Assembly: GCF_014207705.1 (NCBI RefSeq)
Contig: NZ_JACHIU010000001.1
Coordinates: 868,001-932,000, forward strand
Direction: 5' to 3'
Origin: Sphaerisporangium rubeum
GTDB taxonomy: Bacteria > Actinomycetota > Actinomycetes > Streptosporangiales > Streptosporangiaceae
Length of the DNA: 64,000 bases
The first letter of the stretch is position 1. Every line of letters starts with the position of its first letter. The notes beneath the pieces were generated by a model that ran no database searches, had not been told where the DNA came from, and worked only from the letters and a program-made list of their open reading frames with translations. Below are positions 55,146 through 64,000 of the stretch, piece by piece. Both the position numbers and the translations under genes were made by a program.

Positions 55146-56014
55146 GCGCCTGGACGTGGCTGCCGGCCGGGCCGTGCACCGTGCCGGCGTGCGTGACGCC
55201 GCCGTCGCGTACGGCCGGGCCCCTGCGACGGGTGGTCCGGGTGGCCGGGGTGCTGGCGGTCGTGCTCGTGGCGCTGCCGTGGATGGCGGTGGCGCGGCGG
55301 CTCGGGGGTGAATCGCTCGCCGCGGCCACGATGGCGCAGGCGAGGCTGCTGCTGCGGGTGCTCGGGATCACGGTGCGGGTGCGGGACGGGTTCACCGTGT
55401 TCGGCGGCGCCAGGTCACCTCGTGCGGCGGCTGTCGCTGAGGACGGGCCCGCGCTGATCGTCGCCAACCATGTGTCGTGGCTCGATCCGCTGGTGGTGGC
55501 GGCGGTGACGCCGTGCAAGGCGCTCGCGAAGAGTGAGATCGCGCGGTGGCCGGTGCTGCGGACGCTCGTGGCCGGCAGCGGCGCCGTGTTCATCGACCGG
55601 GAACGGTTGTCGCTGCTTCCCGCCACTGTGCGGAGAGTGGCCGATCTGCTGCGGTCGGGGGAGTCTGTGGTCGCTTTCCCTGAGGGGACCACGTGGTGCG
55701 GACGGGGGACGGGGGTGTTCCGGCCGGCGTTCTTCCAGGCCGCTGTGGACGCCGGTGTTCCCGTTCGGCCGGTCGCGCTGAGGTACGGCGAGGCCGGGGG
55801 TGCGCTCGCCACGGCGCCTGCCTTCGTGGGGGAGGACACCTTGCTGGCGTCCCTTGGCCGGGTGCTGGCGTCCCGGGAACTTGAGGTTGAGGTGACCCTG
55901 TTCCCGCTGCTCGCCTACGAGGCCGGGGTCTCCCGGCGTGAACTGGCCGGGATCGCGCGTGCCACGGTGTCGGGTGACCTGCCGAGGGTGCACGAGGTGC
56001 CGGTGGCCGCTTGA
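55142..56014 (+). CDS. 1-acyl-glycerophosphate/lyso-ornithine-lipid acyltransferase (PlsC/OlsA-like)
   Basis: 290 residues: N-terminal membrane helix (about 32-55), then PlsC motifs NHVSWLD (catalytic HxxxxD), GAVFIDRER and VAFPEGTT. Probably O-acylates the lyso-lipid produced by the coupled GNAT enzyme. Start overlaps the previous stop by 4 nt. Directly followed by the 40-bp dispersed element. Confidence 0.87.
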   Translation: MSAWTWLPAGPCTVPACVTPPSRTAGPLRRVVRVAGVLAVVLVALPWMAVARRLGGESLAAATMAQARLLLRVLGITVRVRDGFTVFGGARSPRAAAVAEDGPALIVANHVSWLDPLVVAAVTPCKALAKSEIARWPVLRTLVAGSGAVFIDRERLSLLPATVRRVADLLRSGESVVAFPEGTTWCGRGTGVFRPAFFQAAVDAGVPVRPVALRYGEAGGALATAPAFVGEDTLLASLGRVLASRELEVEVTLFPLLAYEAGVSRRELAGIARATVSGDLPRVHEVPVAA

Positions 56015-56017
56015 GCG

Positions 56018-56057
56018 CCGTACGACGGCGCCGGATTCGCCGTACCACGTCCCGCCG
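56018..56057. repeat. 40-bp dispersed element, copy 2
   Basis: 39/40 identical to 52752-52791 and again begins within a few bases of a stop codon. It contains the inverted repeat GCCGT-N3-ACGGC. Confidence 0.85.
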
Positions 56058-56103
56058 CGTCGGCGCCGGACAACCGGCGGTCACGGTGGGGTGGGAGTGT
56101 CGG

Positions 56104-56201
56104 TGCTCGGGGGCGGGGTGGTGCTCCGGGATGGCGTGGTGTGCTCGGGGTGAGGTGGGTGTGTTCGGGGGTGAGGTGGGTGTGCTCGGGGGTGCTTGGG
56201 G
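56104..56201. repeat. ~20-bp G-rich tandem repeat
   Basis: About five units like GTGCTCGGGGTGAGGTGGGT, the clearest three at 56141, 56161 and 56182. Runs of G on one strand could form quadruplexes. Confidence 0.8.
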
Positions 56202-56263
56202 ATGGAGTCGGGGAGTGGGGTGGTGCGCGGCCCCTGGTGTCGATGGGGGCCGCGCACCGGGGG

Positions 56264-56818
56264 TCAGCGGAGGACCTTGGTCTTCACGCGGATGTACTTG
56301 ATGTCCTGGGCGAGGTCGAGCTTTTCGATCTCTTCGGGGTCGGTGGCGTCGACGCCGCCGGGGACGTCCACCGAGAAGGTGCCGAACTCGCCGTAGAGGT
56401 TGCCCTTGGTGGCGCGCTTGAGCCAGACCTTGATCTTGATGGTGGTGCCGGCGCCGGGCTTGAGGGTGTCGAAGACGCAGAGCAGTTCGCGGCCTTCGAA
56501 GTCGCACCAGGTGAAGCGGGACTTCTTGACCACGCGGTACTTGGAGGCACCCTTCGGCAGGAACGCGTACAGGCCGGCGAGGTCGGTGGCCCATTCACCG
56601 GTGTTCTTCGCCTTGATGGTGTACGTGTACGAACCGCCGCGGCGCACGTATTTGTTGTAGAGCACCGTGGTCTTGAGCGGGGACTGGGGGGCGGCGATCG
56701 CGTGGCTGACGCTCACGGGGGCCGCGGCGGGGGCCGCGGAGGCGGGTACGGCGAATGCGGAGGCGGCGAGTGAGCCGGCCAGGGTGAGTGCGGCGAGTAC
56801 GGAGAGGTGCCGTCGCAT
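56264..56818 (-). CDS. Small secreted protein with Ig-like (DUF11-like) fold
   Basis: 184 residues. Sec signal peptide (LAALTLAGSLAASAFAV, cleavage near ASA|AP at 28-29), then a beta-rich domain with YTIKAKNTGEWATDLAGLY and a Cys pair (RFTWCDFEGRELLCVF) that could form a disulfide. It resembles a DUF11/CARDB-type beta-sandwich. ATG 56818 follows AGGAG. Conserved partner genes are not evident; function unknown. Confidence 0.78.
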   Translation of the reverse strand: MRRHLSVLAALTLAGSLAASAFAVPASAAPAAAPVSVSHAIAAPQSPLKTTVLYNKYVRRGGSYTYTIKAKNTGEWATDLAGLYAFLPKGASKYRVVKKSRFTWCDFEGRELLCVFDTLKPGAGTTIKIKVWLKRATKGNLYGEFGTFSVDVPGGVDATDPEEIEKLDLAQDIKYIRVKTKVLR

Positions 56819-56902
56819 TGAGTCGACTCCTGAGTGGATGATGGCGTCCTGCGGTCAGCGGCGCCATTTCGGGGGGAGATCGGCTGGAAACGGGGCCGCC
56901 GA

Positions 56903-57916
56903 TCATATTGACGATGTCTGGTCGGGGATGATCATATGGACATCGCCGAATTCATGCCACAGATATGCGTTTTCTATCGCTTCTTCGTAGGAACGTGCCA
57001 AAAGTTCCTCTCCAGCGATAGCCGTGAGCATCAGCAGATGGCTGGACCTCGGCTCGTGCAACCCTGTGATCAGCCCGTCGACGACCCGCACGCCTTCCTG
57101 CGGCGTCACCACCTTGGACGTCCACCCCCGCGCCGCGCGGACCCGCCGTCCTCCCGGCGCCACGGCGCTCTCCAGCGCGCGCACCACGGTCGTCCCGACC
57201 GCGACGACCCTCCCTTCGGCCTGGTTGACCAGCCGTGCCGTCTGCGCCGGCACCGAGAAGCGCTCGGCGTACGGCGGCTCGTCCTTCTCCGGCGACGCGA
57301 CCCCGGTGTGCAGGGTGATGGTCGCGATCAGCACCCCCCGCGCGACCAGGCCGGTCACGATCTCAGGGCTGAACGGCCGTCCCGCGCTCGGCATCTCGGC
57401 GCTGCCGGGCCGCACCCCGAACACCGTCTGGTACGCCGCGAGCGGCCAGTCTCTCGACACGTACGAGTACCTGATGGGCTTGCCGTGTTCCCGCAGGTAA
57501 CCTGGTACGTCCCGGTCGAGCGTGGCACGCCACAGCCGCGGTGTCTCGCGGCCGAGGAGCCGCAGGGTGGCGCCACCCGGCATGGGAAGCCACTCTCCCG
57601 GCTCGCCTCCGCCGTACGGCACGGTGGTGTCCCCGGTGCGGCGGCGCAGCTCCACGAGCCACAGGCCGTCCTCGCGTTCGGTGGAGAAGTGCACGGTCAG
57701 GCGGTCGAGCGGCACCGCCGCCGGCAGGGTGGCCGAGTCGTTGACGACCAGCAGGTCGCCTGGCTGCAACAGGTCGGGTAGTTCGGTGAAGTCGTGGTGG
57801 GTGACGGCACCGGTGTCCTTTCCCGACACCATCAGGCGTACGGCGTCGCGGGACGGGCCGCGTGCCTCAGGGGGTTCGTGCGCCTCGCGGACCGCGGGCA
57901 GCTCGAAGGTGATCAT
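56903..57916 (-). CDS. queA: QueA-like S-adenosylmethionine:tRNA ribosyltransferase-isomerase
   Basis: 337 residues, normal QueA length. Motifs: LPDLLQPGDLLVVNDSATLPA-like block near 47-65, ITLHTGVA near 205, VVAVGTTVVRALES near 245, VVDGLITGLHEPRSSHLLML near 285 and a C-terminal GDVHMII. The canonical LHVGxGTF/H-S-E region is changed (TGVASPEKDEPPYAERF), so activity on preQ1-tRNA is not assured. No tgt or other queuosine gene is in this window. ATG 57916 overlaps the stop of the SDR gene (ATGA). Confidence 0.82.
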   Translation of the reverse strand: MITFELPAVREAHEPPEARGPSRDAVRLMVSGKDTGAVTHHDFTELPDLLQPGDLLVVNDSATLPAAVPLDRLTVHFSTEREDGLWLVELRRRTGDTTVPYGGGEPGEWLPMPGGATLRLLGRETPRLWRATLDRDVPGYLREHGKPIRYSYVSRDWPLAAYQTVFGVRPGSAEMPSAGRPFSPEIVTGLVARGVLIATITLHTGVASPEKDEPPYAERFSVPAQTARLVNQAEGRVVAVGTTVVRALESAVAPGGRRVRAARGWTSKVVTPQEGVRVVDGLITGLHEPRSSHLLMLTAIAGEELLARSYEEAIENAYLWHEFGDVHMIIPDQTSSI

Positions 57917-58584
57917 CGGGTCACCCGGCCGCTGTCCGGCCGGGCCCGCACCAGGTCGACCAGGAACGCGGCGACCAGCTCGGGGTCGTCGGCCGCGGCG
58001 GCCTCCTCCTCGCCGATCGCGTCGGCCAGCATGCGGGTGCGCATCTCGCCGGGGTCGACCCACCACACCGCGACGCCGGGCTCCTCCGCGGCGAGCACCT
58101 TGGACAACTGCTCAAGCGCCGCCTTGGTGGCGCCGTACCCGCCCCACCCCTCGTACGCCTCGACCGCCGCGTCGGAAGAGATGTTGACCACCGCGCCGCC
58201 ACGCTCACGCAGCCCCCGCAGCGTGGCCTGGATCATGCCGAGCGGCGCGACGACGTTCTGCCGCAGCGCGTCGTCGAAGGCGTCGAGCGGATAGACCGCC
58301 AGGGACGGCAGCGGTGTGGCGCCGAGCGTGCTCGCGTTGTTCACCAGCAGGTCGAGGCCCCCGAGCCCGTTCACGACCTGCGCGAGCCGCGCTCGGTGCG
58401 CGGGGTCGGCGACGTCGCCGGCCAGCGCCGTCGCGCCGGTCTCCAGCGCCGCCTTCTCCAGTTCGTCCGCTCCCCGTGCGGTGATGACCAGGTGCCAGCC
58501 GTCGGCGGCCAGAGCGCGGGTCAAGGCCAGGCCGAGGCCCCGTGAAGCTCCGGTGACCAGGGCTGTTCGTGCGTCTCGCGTCAT
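57913..58584 (-). CDS. Short-chain dehydrogenase/reductase
   Basis: 223-residue SDR: TGASRGLGLALTR cofactor loop, LLVNNAS, catalytic Ser in VVNISSDAA, YGATK (Tyr and Lys of YxxxK) and WVDPGEMRT. ATG 58584 has TACCGT (complement of 58592-58597) 7 nt upstream, indicating a leaderless message; the longer frame to 58650 covers that promoter. It is translationally coupled to the queA-like gene. Confidence 0.88.
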   Translation of the reverse strand: MTRDARTALVTGASRGLGLALTRALAADGWHLVITARGADELEKAALETGATALAGDVADPAHRARLAQVVNGLGGLDLLVNNASTLGATPLPSLAVYPLDAFDDALRQNVVAPLGMIQATLRGLRERGGAVVNISSDAAVEAYEGWGGYGATKAALEQLSKVLAAEEPGVAVWWVDPGEMRTRMLADAIGEEEAAAADDPELVAAFLVDLVRARPDSGRVTR

Positions 58585-58708
58585 GGCTTCGACGGTAGGA
58601 GCGGGCCGCCTGCGGGGCATCGGGCCGCGGGCCGTACCCGGTCTCGGCACATGGGCCTAGGACCTCGGACCCGGTTCACCTGCCGCCGCGACGCCTACAG
58701 TGAGGTGC

Positions 58709-59848
58709 GTGGAGGACATGCCGTACGGCGCGGGGGAGCGTGACGCGGTGCTGCACGCGGTCAGTTCGGCCGTGCTCGCGGTGACGCGCCATCTGTCGGT
58801 GCGCGAGGTGCTGCAGGTGATCGTGCGGTCGGCGCGGACCCTGCTCGACGCTCGGTACGCGGCGCTCGGCGTGCCGGACGACGACGGGTCGTTCGCCGAG
58901 TTCGTCGCGGAAGGGGTGTCGGACCGGCAGTGGGAGGCGATCGGGCCGTTGCCGCGTCAGCACGGCATGCTGGCGGCGTTGTTGCGGGAGGCGGCGCCGG
59001 TGCGGCTCGCCGACATCCGGGAGGATCCGAGGTTCGGGTGGTGGCCGGCGGCGCATCCGGTGCTGAAGGACTTCATCGGGGTGCCGGTCAAGGACGGCGA
59101 CAGTGTGCTCGGCATCCTGTTCCTGTCCAACAAGCGGGCTCCCGGTGGGTTCACCGAGCGGGACGAGAGCCTGTTGATGTTGTTCGCGGCGCACGCGGCC
59201 ATCGCGATGACCAACGCGCGGCTGTACGAGTACGTGCGGGAGCTGACCGTCGCCGAGGAACGGACACGGATGGCGCGTGAGCTGCACGACGCGGTGACGC
59301 AGAAACTGTTCTCCCTGCGGCTCACCGCGCAGGCGGCGTCGACACTGCTGGACGCCGACCTGGAGCGGGCCCGCACCGAGATCGACCGGGTCCGGCGGCT
59401 GGCGGGTGAGGCGCTGGCCGAGCTGCGTGCCGTCATCGTGGAGATGCGGCCCGCCGAGCTGGACCGGCACGGGTTGTCCGAGACGCTCCGCAAGCACGTG
59501 GCGTCGCTCGACCGGCTCTCCTCCGTGACGATGACGTTCGAGGGGTCCGAAGTGGAGAACCTCCGGCCGGACACCGAGGTGACGGTGCTACGGGTCGCGC
59601 AGGAGGCGCTGCACAACGCGCTGCGGCACGCCGGCGCGTCCGCCATCCACGTGGCCCTGGCCACCGCGGGTGGGTGCGTGGTGCTGGAGGTACGGGACGA
59701 CGGCGACGGGTTCGTGGTGGAGGAGCCGACGTTGCGGGGGCTCGGGCTGCTGTCCATGCGCGACCGCGCGGAGGTGCTCGACGGCACGTTGAAGGTCGTG
59801 TCGGCGCTCGGGGAGGGAACCCTGGTACGGCTGGAGGTGCCCCGGTGA
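58709..59848 (+). CDS. GAF-domain sensor histidine kinase (NarL-partner type)
   Basis: 379 residues: GAF domain (about 25-165, [20 protein letters not shown]), HisKA_3 with phospho-acceptor His in [17 protein letters not shown] (near 193), and HATPase ([30 protein letters not shown]). No transmembrane helix, so a cytoplasmic sensor. GTG 58709 fits TACAGT (58696-58701) 7 nt upstream. Coupled to the response regulator by GTGA. Confidence 0.92.
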   Translation: MEDMPYGAGERDAVLHAVSSAVLAVTRHLSVREVLQVIVRSARTLLDARYAALGVPDDDGSFAEFVAEGVSDRQWEAIGPLPRQHGMLAALLREAAPVRLADIREDPRFGWWPAAHPVLKDFIGVPVKDGDSVLGILFLSNKRAPGGFTERDESLLMLFAAHAAIAMTNARLYEYVRELTVAEERTRMARELHDAVTQKLFSLRLTAQAASTLLDADLERARTEIDRVRRLAGEALAELRAVIVEMRPAELDRHGLSETLRKHVASLDRLSSVTMTFEGSEVENLRPDTEVTVLRVAQEALHNALRHAGASAIHVALATAGGCVVLEVRDDGDGFVVEEPTLRGLGLLSMRDRAEVLDGTLKVVSALGEGTLVRLEVPR

Positions 59849-60477
59849 TCCGGGTGGTGATCGCGGACGACCATCCCGTGGTGCGTCAGGGCCTGCGGAC
59901 CTTTCTCGCGTTACAGGACGACCTGGACGTGGTGGGGGAGGCGGGTGACGGGGCCGAGGCCGTCTCGCTGGTCGGTTCCCTGGCCCCTGACGTGCTGCTG
60001 CTGGACCTGAAGATGCCTGTGCTCGACGGCCTCGGCGCGCTGCGGGAACTCGCCGGACGTGGAGCGCCGACCCGGGTGATCGTGCTGACGTCGGTCAGCG
60101 ACCGCGGTGACGTGGCCCCCGCGATGCGCTCAGGTGCCGCCGGGTTCCTCTACAAGGACGTCGACCCCGACGCGCTGGTGCGGGCCGTCCGCGCCGTACA
60201 CGGCGGCCAGGTCCTGCTGGCCCCCGAGGCCGCCGACGCGATGCTGTCCGGCCCGGCCGTCCCTTCCTCCGGGCCGCCGTCCATCGCGGTGCTCACCGAC
60301 AGGGAGCGGGAGGTGCTGGCCCTGATCGCCTCCGGCCGGTCCAACCGTGAGATCGCGAGGGAACTGGTCGTCGCCGAGAAGACCGTGAAGACCCACGTGT
60401 CCAACGTCCTCATGAAGCTGGGGGTGCAGGACCGCACCCAGGCCGCGCTGTACGCCGTCCGCCACGGGTTGGCCTGA
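59845..60477 (+). CDS. NarL/LuxR-family response regulator
   Basis: 210 residues: receiver domain with acidic ADDHP, phosphorylated Asp in LLLDLKMP (near 52) and Lys in LYKDVD, then a LuxR HTH ([40 protein letters not shown]). Start overlaps the kinase stop (GTGA). Targets unknown. Confidence 0.94.
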   Translation: MIRVVIADDHPVVRQGLRTFLALQDDLDVVGEAGDGAEAVSLVGSLAPDVLLLDLKMPVLDGLGALRELAGRGAPTRVIVLTSVSDRGDVAPAMRSGAAGFLYKDVDPDALVRAVRAVHGGQVLLAPEAADAMLSGPAVPSSGPPSIAVLTDREREVLALIASGRSNREIARELVVAEKTVKTHVSNVLMKLGVQDRTQAALYAVRHGLA

Positions 60478-60581
60478 TGCCGCGATGAGCCTGTCCTACC
60501 CGCTTTGAGGAGGGTCAACGGCGGGGGAGGGTCCGGCGGTGTGGCGAGGTGCGGTTGGGCTCGCGAGTGGGCCTGGGTCGG

Positions 60582-61142
60582 TCACTCGGGAGGGAGCGGT
60601 CGGTCGGGGGGTTGTACGTGGTCGGCGATGGTTTCGGCGCAGGTGAGGGAGTCGGTGTGGGTGGTGTCGACTTCCACGTCGTAGTGGACGCCTTCGTGGA
60701 CGATTCGGGCCTGCGACACGGCCATTCCGGGGATGCGGTCGGCTCTGGTCCTCTCGCGTTCGGCGGCCACCGTGCTGTCGCAGCGGACGCCGGTCCACAG
60801 GACGGTCAGGCCGGTCAGGGCTGTTCTCCAGCGTTGCTGGGTGGCGGCGCCGCCGAGGAAGACGTCGTCGATGATGACGGGGGCTCCGGCGTGGGCCATC
60901 GCGGCGATGCCCCGCATCCATGCCGTCTGCAGGGCCATGAAGCCGGGGCCGACGTCGATGCCGCCGTCGTCGGCGAACTCGATGCCTGCGCTGGAGGCTC
61001 GCATGGACACAGGCATCGCCTCGATGAGTGAGTCGACGCCGAAGGCCAGCCATGGTCGCGGGAGGACGGCCTGAAGGTGGCGGACGATCTCGGACTTGCC
61101 GGCGCTGGATCCGCCGTTGAGCACGATCACCTGAGTGGCCAC
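60582..61142 (-). CDS. Chloramphenicol-phosphotransferase-like P-loop kinase
   Basis: 186 residues. Walker [18 protein letters not shown] at the very start, [12 protein letters not shown] (CPT-type substrate loop), [10 protein letters not shown] Walker B, and an Arg-rich lid ([12 protein letters not shown]). Chloramphenicol phosphotransferase-fold proteins are widespread and most have unknown substrates, so resistance is not claimed. GTG 61142 with TACGGT 8 nt upstream is preferred over 61172. Confidence 0.8.
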   Translation of the reverse strand: MATQVIVLNGGSSAGKSEIVRHLQAVLPRPWLAFGVDSLIEAMPVSMRASSAGIEFADDGGIDVGPGFMALQTAWMRGIAAMAHAGAPVIIDDVFLGGAATQQRWRTALTGLTVLWTGVRCDSTVAAERERTRADRIPGMAVSQARIVHEGVHYDVEVDTTHTDSLTCAETIADHVQPPDRPLPPE

Positions 61143-61263
61143 GGTCCGACACCGTAGACGGTCTGCCGCCACGCTGAGAAGCCGTTTTCCGAGGCCGCCT
61201 GGTCTGAACGAGGTGGCCGCCGGCCCTCGGGGCCGTCGGGGGCCCGAGGGACGGCGGGGCCGA

Positions 61264-62001
61264 TCAGGGACGGGGGGAGTGGCGGGGGTCGAGGACGCTG
61301 TTGTGCGCGGCGACTCTGGCGCGGCGGATGGCGCGGTCGAGGTCGCGCAGGGCCTCGGCGCGGGTGTGGATCTGGGTGGAGCTCAGGCCGCGTTCCCTGG
61401 CGAAGCGGACGGCGGCGGCGAGACGGGCCGTCAGCGCGGCGACGCGGTGGGCTCTGGCGGGGTAGCCGGGGGCGAGGCCTTCGGTGGCGGAACGGGGGAG
61501 GGACGGGTGGGACTGGTCGGGGCCTTCCACGGTCAGCAGGGCCTCGGTGGCCGAGCGCATCGCGGTGGTGAGCGCGTGCTCGGCCTCGGGGAGCGCGGGG
61601 ACGTCGGGAGGGGTGACGCTGGCCTCCATGGCGGTCCAGCGGACACCGGCGTACGAGGAGCCGCGGCGGTCGGGGGACGGCACGAGGCCGACGCAGCGCT
61701 GGGGAAGCACGGCGGTGGCGGCCTCGCCGGCCTCGACGGCGGCCATGGTGAACGGGGGTGGCCCGGTGAGGCCGAGAGGGTCGCCGGAGGCGGGCAGGGA
61801 GAGGCGCAGCGCGCTCATGCCTTCCACCCGCAGGTCGGCGAGGTAGGACCGCAGCGTCACCTCGGTGCCGCCTGACGAGACGACCTGGGGTCCCCCCGCG
61901 CGCTCCAGCCGGTCGACGGCGTCGTCCAGCCCGGCGTGCCCGGTGAGCCAGGCGTTGCCCCAGGCTACCAAGGTGGTGGAGATCGGTGAATCGGGGTGCA
62001 C
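61264..62001 (-). CDS. Conserved actinobacterial hypothetical protein
   Basis: 245 residues, Ala/Arg-rich and helical: [20 protein letters not shown] near the start, [17 protein letters not shown] in the middle and a C-terminal helix bundle. I recognise no catalytic motif. GTG 62001 has TATCGT (complement of 62008-62013) 6 nt upstream, a leaderless layout, which supports the start over the longer frame to 62118. Divergent from the ABC ATPase gene. Confidence 0.7.
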   Translation of the reverse strand: MHPDSPISTTLVAWGNAWLTGHAGLDDAVDRLERAGGPQVVSSGGTEVTLRSYLADLRVEGMSALRLSLPASGDPLGLTGPPPFTMAAVEAGEAATAVLPQRCVGLVPSPDRRGSSYAGVRWTAMEASVTPPDVPALPEAEHALTTAMRSATEALLTVEGPDQSHPSLPRSATEGLAPGYPARAHRVAALTARLAAAVRFARERGLSSTQIHTRAEALRDLDRAIRRARVAAHNSVLDPRHSPRP

Positions 62002-62135
62002 CGGACCACGATATGCGCTGATGCTGCAATAGGTTTGGTCCCGAGGGACACCCGGCGGGGCGGCCCGCCGGGTGGAGCCGGGCGAGCGCGGTGACCCCGC
62101 GTGGGCCCGGATCGACATGTCAGGAGGTAGTCGGG

Positions 62136-62930
62136 ATGGGTGGTCAGGTGCTTCGGCTCCAGGATGTCGCCGTCCGCAGAGATGGCGCCGCTCTGTTGCG
62201 GGGCATCGACTGGACCGTCGAGGAGGACGAGCGCTGGGTCGTGATCGGCCCCAACGGCGCGGGGAAGACGACGCTGCTGCAGGTCGCCGCGGCGTTGCTG
62301 TACCCGAGTGACGGCTCGGTCGAGATCCTCGGGGAGACGCTCGGCAAGACCGACGTGTTCGAGCTGCGGCCCCGCATCGGGCTGGCGAGCGCGTCGATCG
62401 CCGAGCGCGTGCCGTCGGACGAGAAGGTCATCGATCTGGTTCTCACGGCGTCGTACGCCATCCTCGGCCGCTACAACGAGGAATACGAGTCGGGGGACGT
62501 GACGCGCGCGGTGGAGCTGATCGATCAGCTCGGCTGCGCTCACCTGATCAGGCGCAAGTTCGGCACCCTGTCGGAGGGTGAGCGCAAAAGGGTGCAGATC
62601 GCTCGTGCGATGATGCCGGACCCCGAGTTGCTGCTCCTGGACGAGCCGGCCGCCGGCCTGGACCTCGGAGGCCGGGAGGATCTCGTGCGGCGCCTGTCCG
62701 CGCTGGCGTACGACGCCAAAGCGCCGGCGATGGTGCTGGTGACCCACCACGTCGAGGAGGTGCCGAGCGGGTTCACGCACGTGCTGCTGCTGCGGCACGG
62801 CTCGGTGGTGGCGCAGGGGCCGATCGAGTACGTGATGACCGCGGACAATCTGTCCCGCACCTTCGGCGTGCCGCTGAGCCTGGAGACCAGCGCGGACGGC
62901 CGGTGGTACGCACGCGCGCTGCCGGGCTGA
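62136..62930 (+). CDS. ABC transporter ATP-binding protein, stand-alone
   Basis: 264 residues. Walker A GPNGAGKTT, signature LSEGERKRVQIAR (LSGGQ degenerated to LSEGE, seen in ModF/molybdate-type stand-alone ATPases), Walker B LLLLDEPAAGLD, switch THHVEEV. No permease is adjacent. ATG 62136 follows AGGAGG. Whether it energises a transporter or acts otherwise is open. Confidence 0.88.
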   Translation: MGGQVLRLQDVAVRRDGAALLRGIDWTVEEDERWVVIGPNGAGKTTLLQVAAALLYPSDGSVEILGETLGKTDVFELRPRIGLASASIAERVPSDEKVIDLVLTASYAILGRYNEEYESGDVTRAVELIDQLGCAHLIRRKFGTLSEGERKRVQIARAMMPDPELLLLDEPAAGLDLGGREDLVRRLSALAYDAKAPAMVLVTHHVEEVPSGFTHVLLLRHGSVVAQGPIEYVMTADNLSRTFGVPLSLETSADGRWYARALPG

Positions 62931-63014
62931 GCGGCGCGGCCGGCGGCCGGGTAAAGCCCGGACCAAATATCATTCCGGCCGGGGGACTTGTGAATCGTCC
63001 GGTCGGAGCAGCTT

Positions 63015-63947
63015 ATGACTCAGCTCATCGTCGCCGCTTTTGTGGTGGCATTATCCGGTTACGCGGCTTATAGAGCGATTCGCATCGTGCCGCAGGGACA
63101 GGCGTACGTCGTCGAGCGCCTCGGCCGGTACCACCGCACGCTCGGACCCGGCGTCAACGTCGTGGTGCCGTTCGCGGACGGTGTGCGCACCGTCGTGGAC
63201 CTTCGCGAGCAGGTGGTGTCCTTCCCGCCGCGACCGGTGAACACCTCGGACAACCTGGTGATCTCCGCCGACCTGGTGATCTACTACCAGGTCACCGACC
63301 CGAGGGCCGTCACGTACGAGATCGCGGGCTTCCTCGCCGCCGTGGAGCAGATTGCGGTGACCACGCTGCGTGAGGTGGTCGGCGGCATGGACCTCGATCG
63401 CGCGCTCGCCTCGCGCGACGAGATCAACGCCAGGCTGCGCGCCGCGCTGGACGAGGTGACCGGCCGGTGGGGTGTCCGGATCGACCGCGTGGAGCTCAAG
63501 TCGATCGACCCGCCTGGCTTCGTCCAGGACGCGGTGGAGAAGGAGATGCGCGCCGAGCGGGAGAAGCGCGCGTCCATCCTGAGCGCCGAGGGACGCAAGC
63601 AGTCCGCCGTCCTGACCGCCGAGGGTGAGCGGCAGGCCGCGGTGCTCAAGGCGCGCGGCGAGGCGGAGGCCGCGGTGCTGCGCGCGCAGGCGGAGGCGGA
63701 GGCACGGGCCATGCGCGCCAAGGGGCAGGCCGACGCCATCGCCATGGTGTTCCACGCCATCCAGGAGGGGGATGCCGAGCAGCGGTCGCTGGCGTACCGG
63801 TATCTCCAGGACTTTCCCGAGGCCGCCGGGACGGACGGTCGGACGCACAGCGGGACGCACACTGGGACGCACAGTGGGACGGACGGCGGTGCGGACCTCG
63901 GCGGCCGGTTCTCGGTGCGGCAGGACGAGGGTCCCGCGGCCCGCTGA
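63015..63947 (+). CDS. SPFH/stomatin-family membrane protein
   Basis: 310 residues: N-terminal helix (3-22), SPFH/PHB domain (IVPQGQAYVVERLGRYHRTL, DLREQVVSFPPRPVNTSDN), coiled coil rich in Ala/Glu (KEMRAEREKRASILSAEGRK onward). A C-terminal low-complexity GTHTGTHSGTDGG stretch is encoded by short GGGACGCACA repeats near 63850. Stomatin-like scaffolds are usually beside an NfeD protease partner; none is seen on the upstream side here. Confidence 0.9.
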   Translation: MTQLIVAAFVVALSGYAAYRAIRIVPQGQAYVVERLGRYHRTLGPGVNVVVPFADGVRTVVDLREQVVSFPPRPVNTSDNLVISADLVIYYQVTDPRAVTYEIAGFLAAVEQIAVTTLREVVGGMDLDRALASRDEINARLRAALDEVTGRWGVRIDRVELKSIDPPGFVQDAVEKEMRAEREKRASILSAEGRKQSAVLTAEGERQAAVLKARGEAEAAVLRAQAEAEARAMRAKGQADAIAMVFHAIQEGDAEQRSLAYRYLQDFPEAAGTDGRTHSGTHTGTHSGTDGGADLGGRFSVRQDEGPAAR

Positions 63948-64000
63948 CCGGGTTCGGCCCGCCAAGGGGTGGGGAGGAACCGGACAGGGTCCCTGAGGTC
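63948..64000 (+). other. Window end, likely leader of a further gene
   Basis: GGGGAGGAA at 63972-63980 could be a ribosome site for a gene starting beyond the window (an NfeD partner would fit), but no start codon frame can be judged. Confidence 0.3.

Overview
This is a very GC-rich stretch of actinobacterial chromosome. The evidence is near-universal G/C at third codon positions, a WhiB-family regulator, a BldG/anti-sigma pair, a 6C small RNA, a Tad pilus locus and many apparently leaderless start codons. The backbone order (bifunctional PBP, WhiB4/WblA, two ArsA-like ATPases, RidA, metallo-beta-lactamase, Crp, Nth, CoA-type NUDIX, MarP, EphE, holin-like, Acs, 6C RNA, Ssd, TadA/B/C/E, Mrf-type helicase, BldG, anti-sigma, HppA) matches the order I remember from the ponA2-whiB4-crp-nth-marP-acs-tad region of Mycobacterium tuberculosis and the wblA-bldG-hppA region of Streptomyces. 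A sporulating or filamentous actinomycete such as a member of the Streptosporangiales is my best guess, from memory only.

Layout. 1-6.6 kb: conserved cell-wall, redox and housekeeping genes ending in crp. 7.1-27.7 kb: an accessory block sitting between crp and nth. It has four parts: (a) an IclR-controlled sugar-acid module with a secreted esterase, an ABC sugar importer, an enolase-superfamily sugar-acid dehydratase and an FAH-family enzyme, driven by two nearly identical promoters; (b) a PIN-domain protein and a stand-alone NRPS condensation-type protein; (c) an SDR/LysR pair, paired SMR efflux proteins, a DsbA-like protein, a nucleoside deaminase and a MarR regulator; (d) a six-gene carrier-protein pathway (adenylation enzyme, carrier protein, EctC-like cupin, carrier-type acyl-CoA dehydrogenase, transglutaminase-like protein, Asp/Glu-racemase-fold protein). 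A repeated operator-like palindrome links (c) and (d), so these look like one biosynthesis/efflux regulon of unknown product.

27.8-35.4 kb: conserved DNA repair, CoA hydrolysis, the MarP protease, epoxide hydrolase and acetyl-CoA synthetase genes. 35.9-45.5 kb: a degenerate Fic protein, a 1.4 kb spacer without a supported gene, the 6C RNA, and the Tad pilus locus. Nearly every Tad spacer carries a different tandem repeat, and three perfect TTATCCACA DnaA-box sequences lie in this locus.

46.0-52.7 kb: helicase, BldG/anti-sigma, the proton pyrophosphatase and SixA. 53-64 kb: SerB, an OlsB/OlsA-like acyltransferase pair, a small secreted protein, a QueA-like/SDR pair, a two-component system, a CPT-like kinase, an ABC ATPase and an SPFH protein.

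All family names rest on motif reading by eye; no database search was run.
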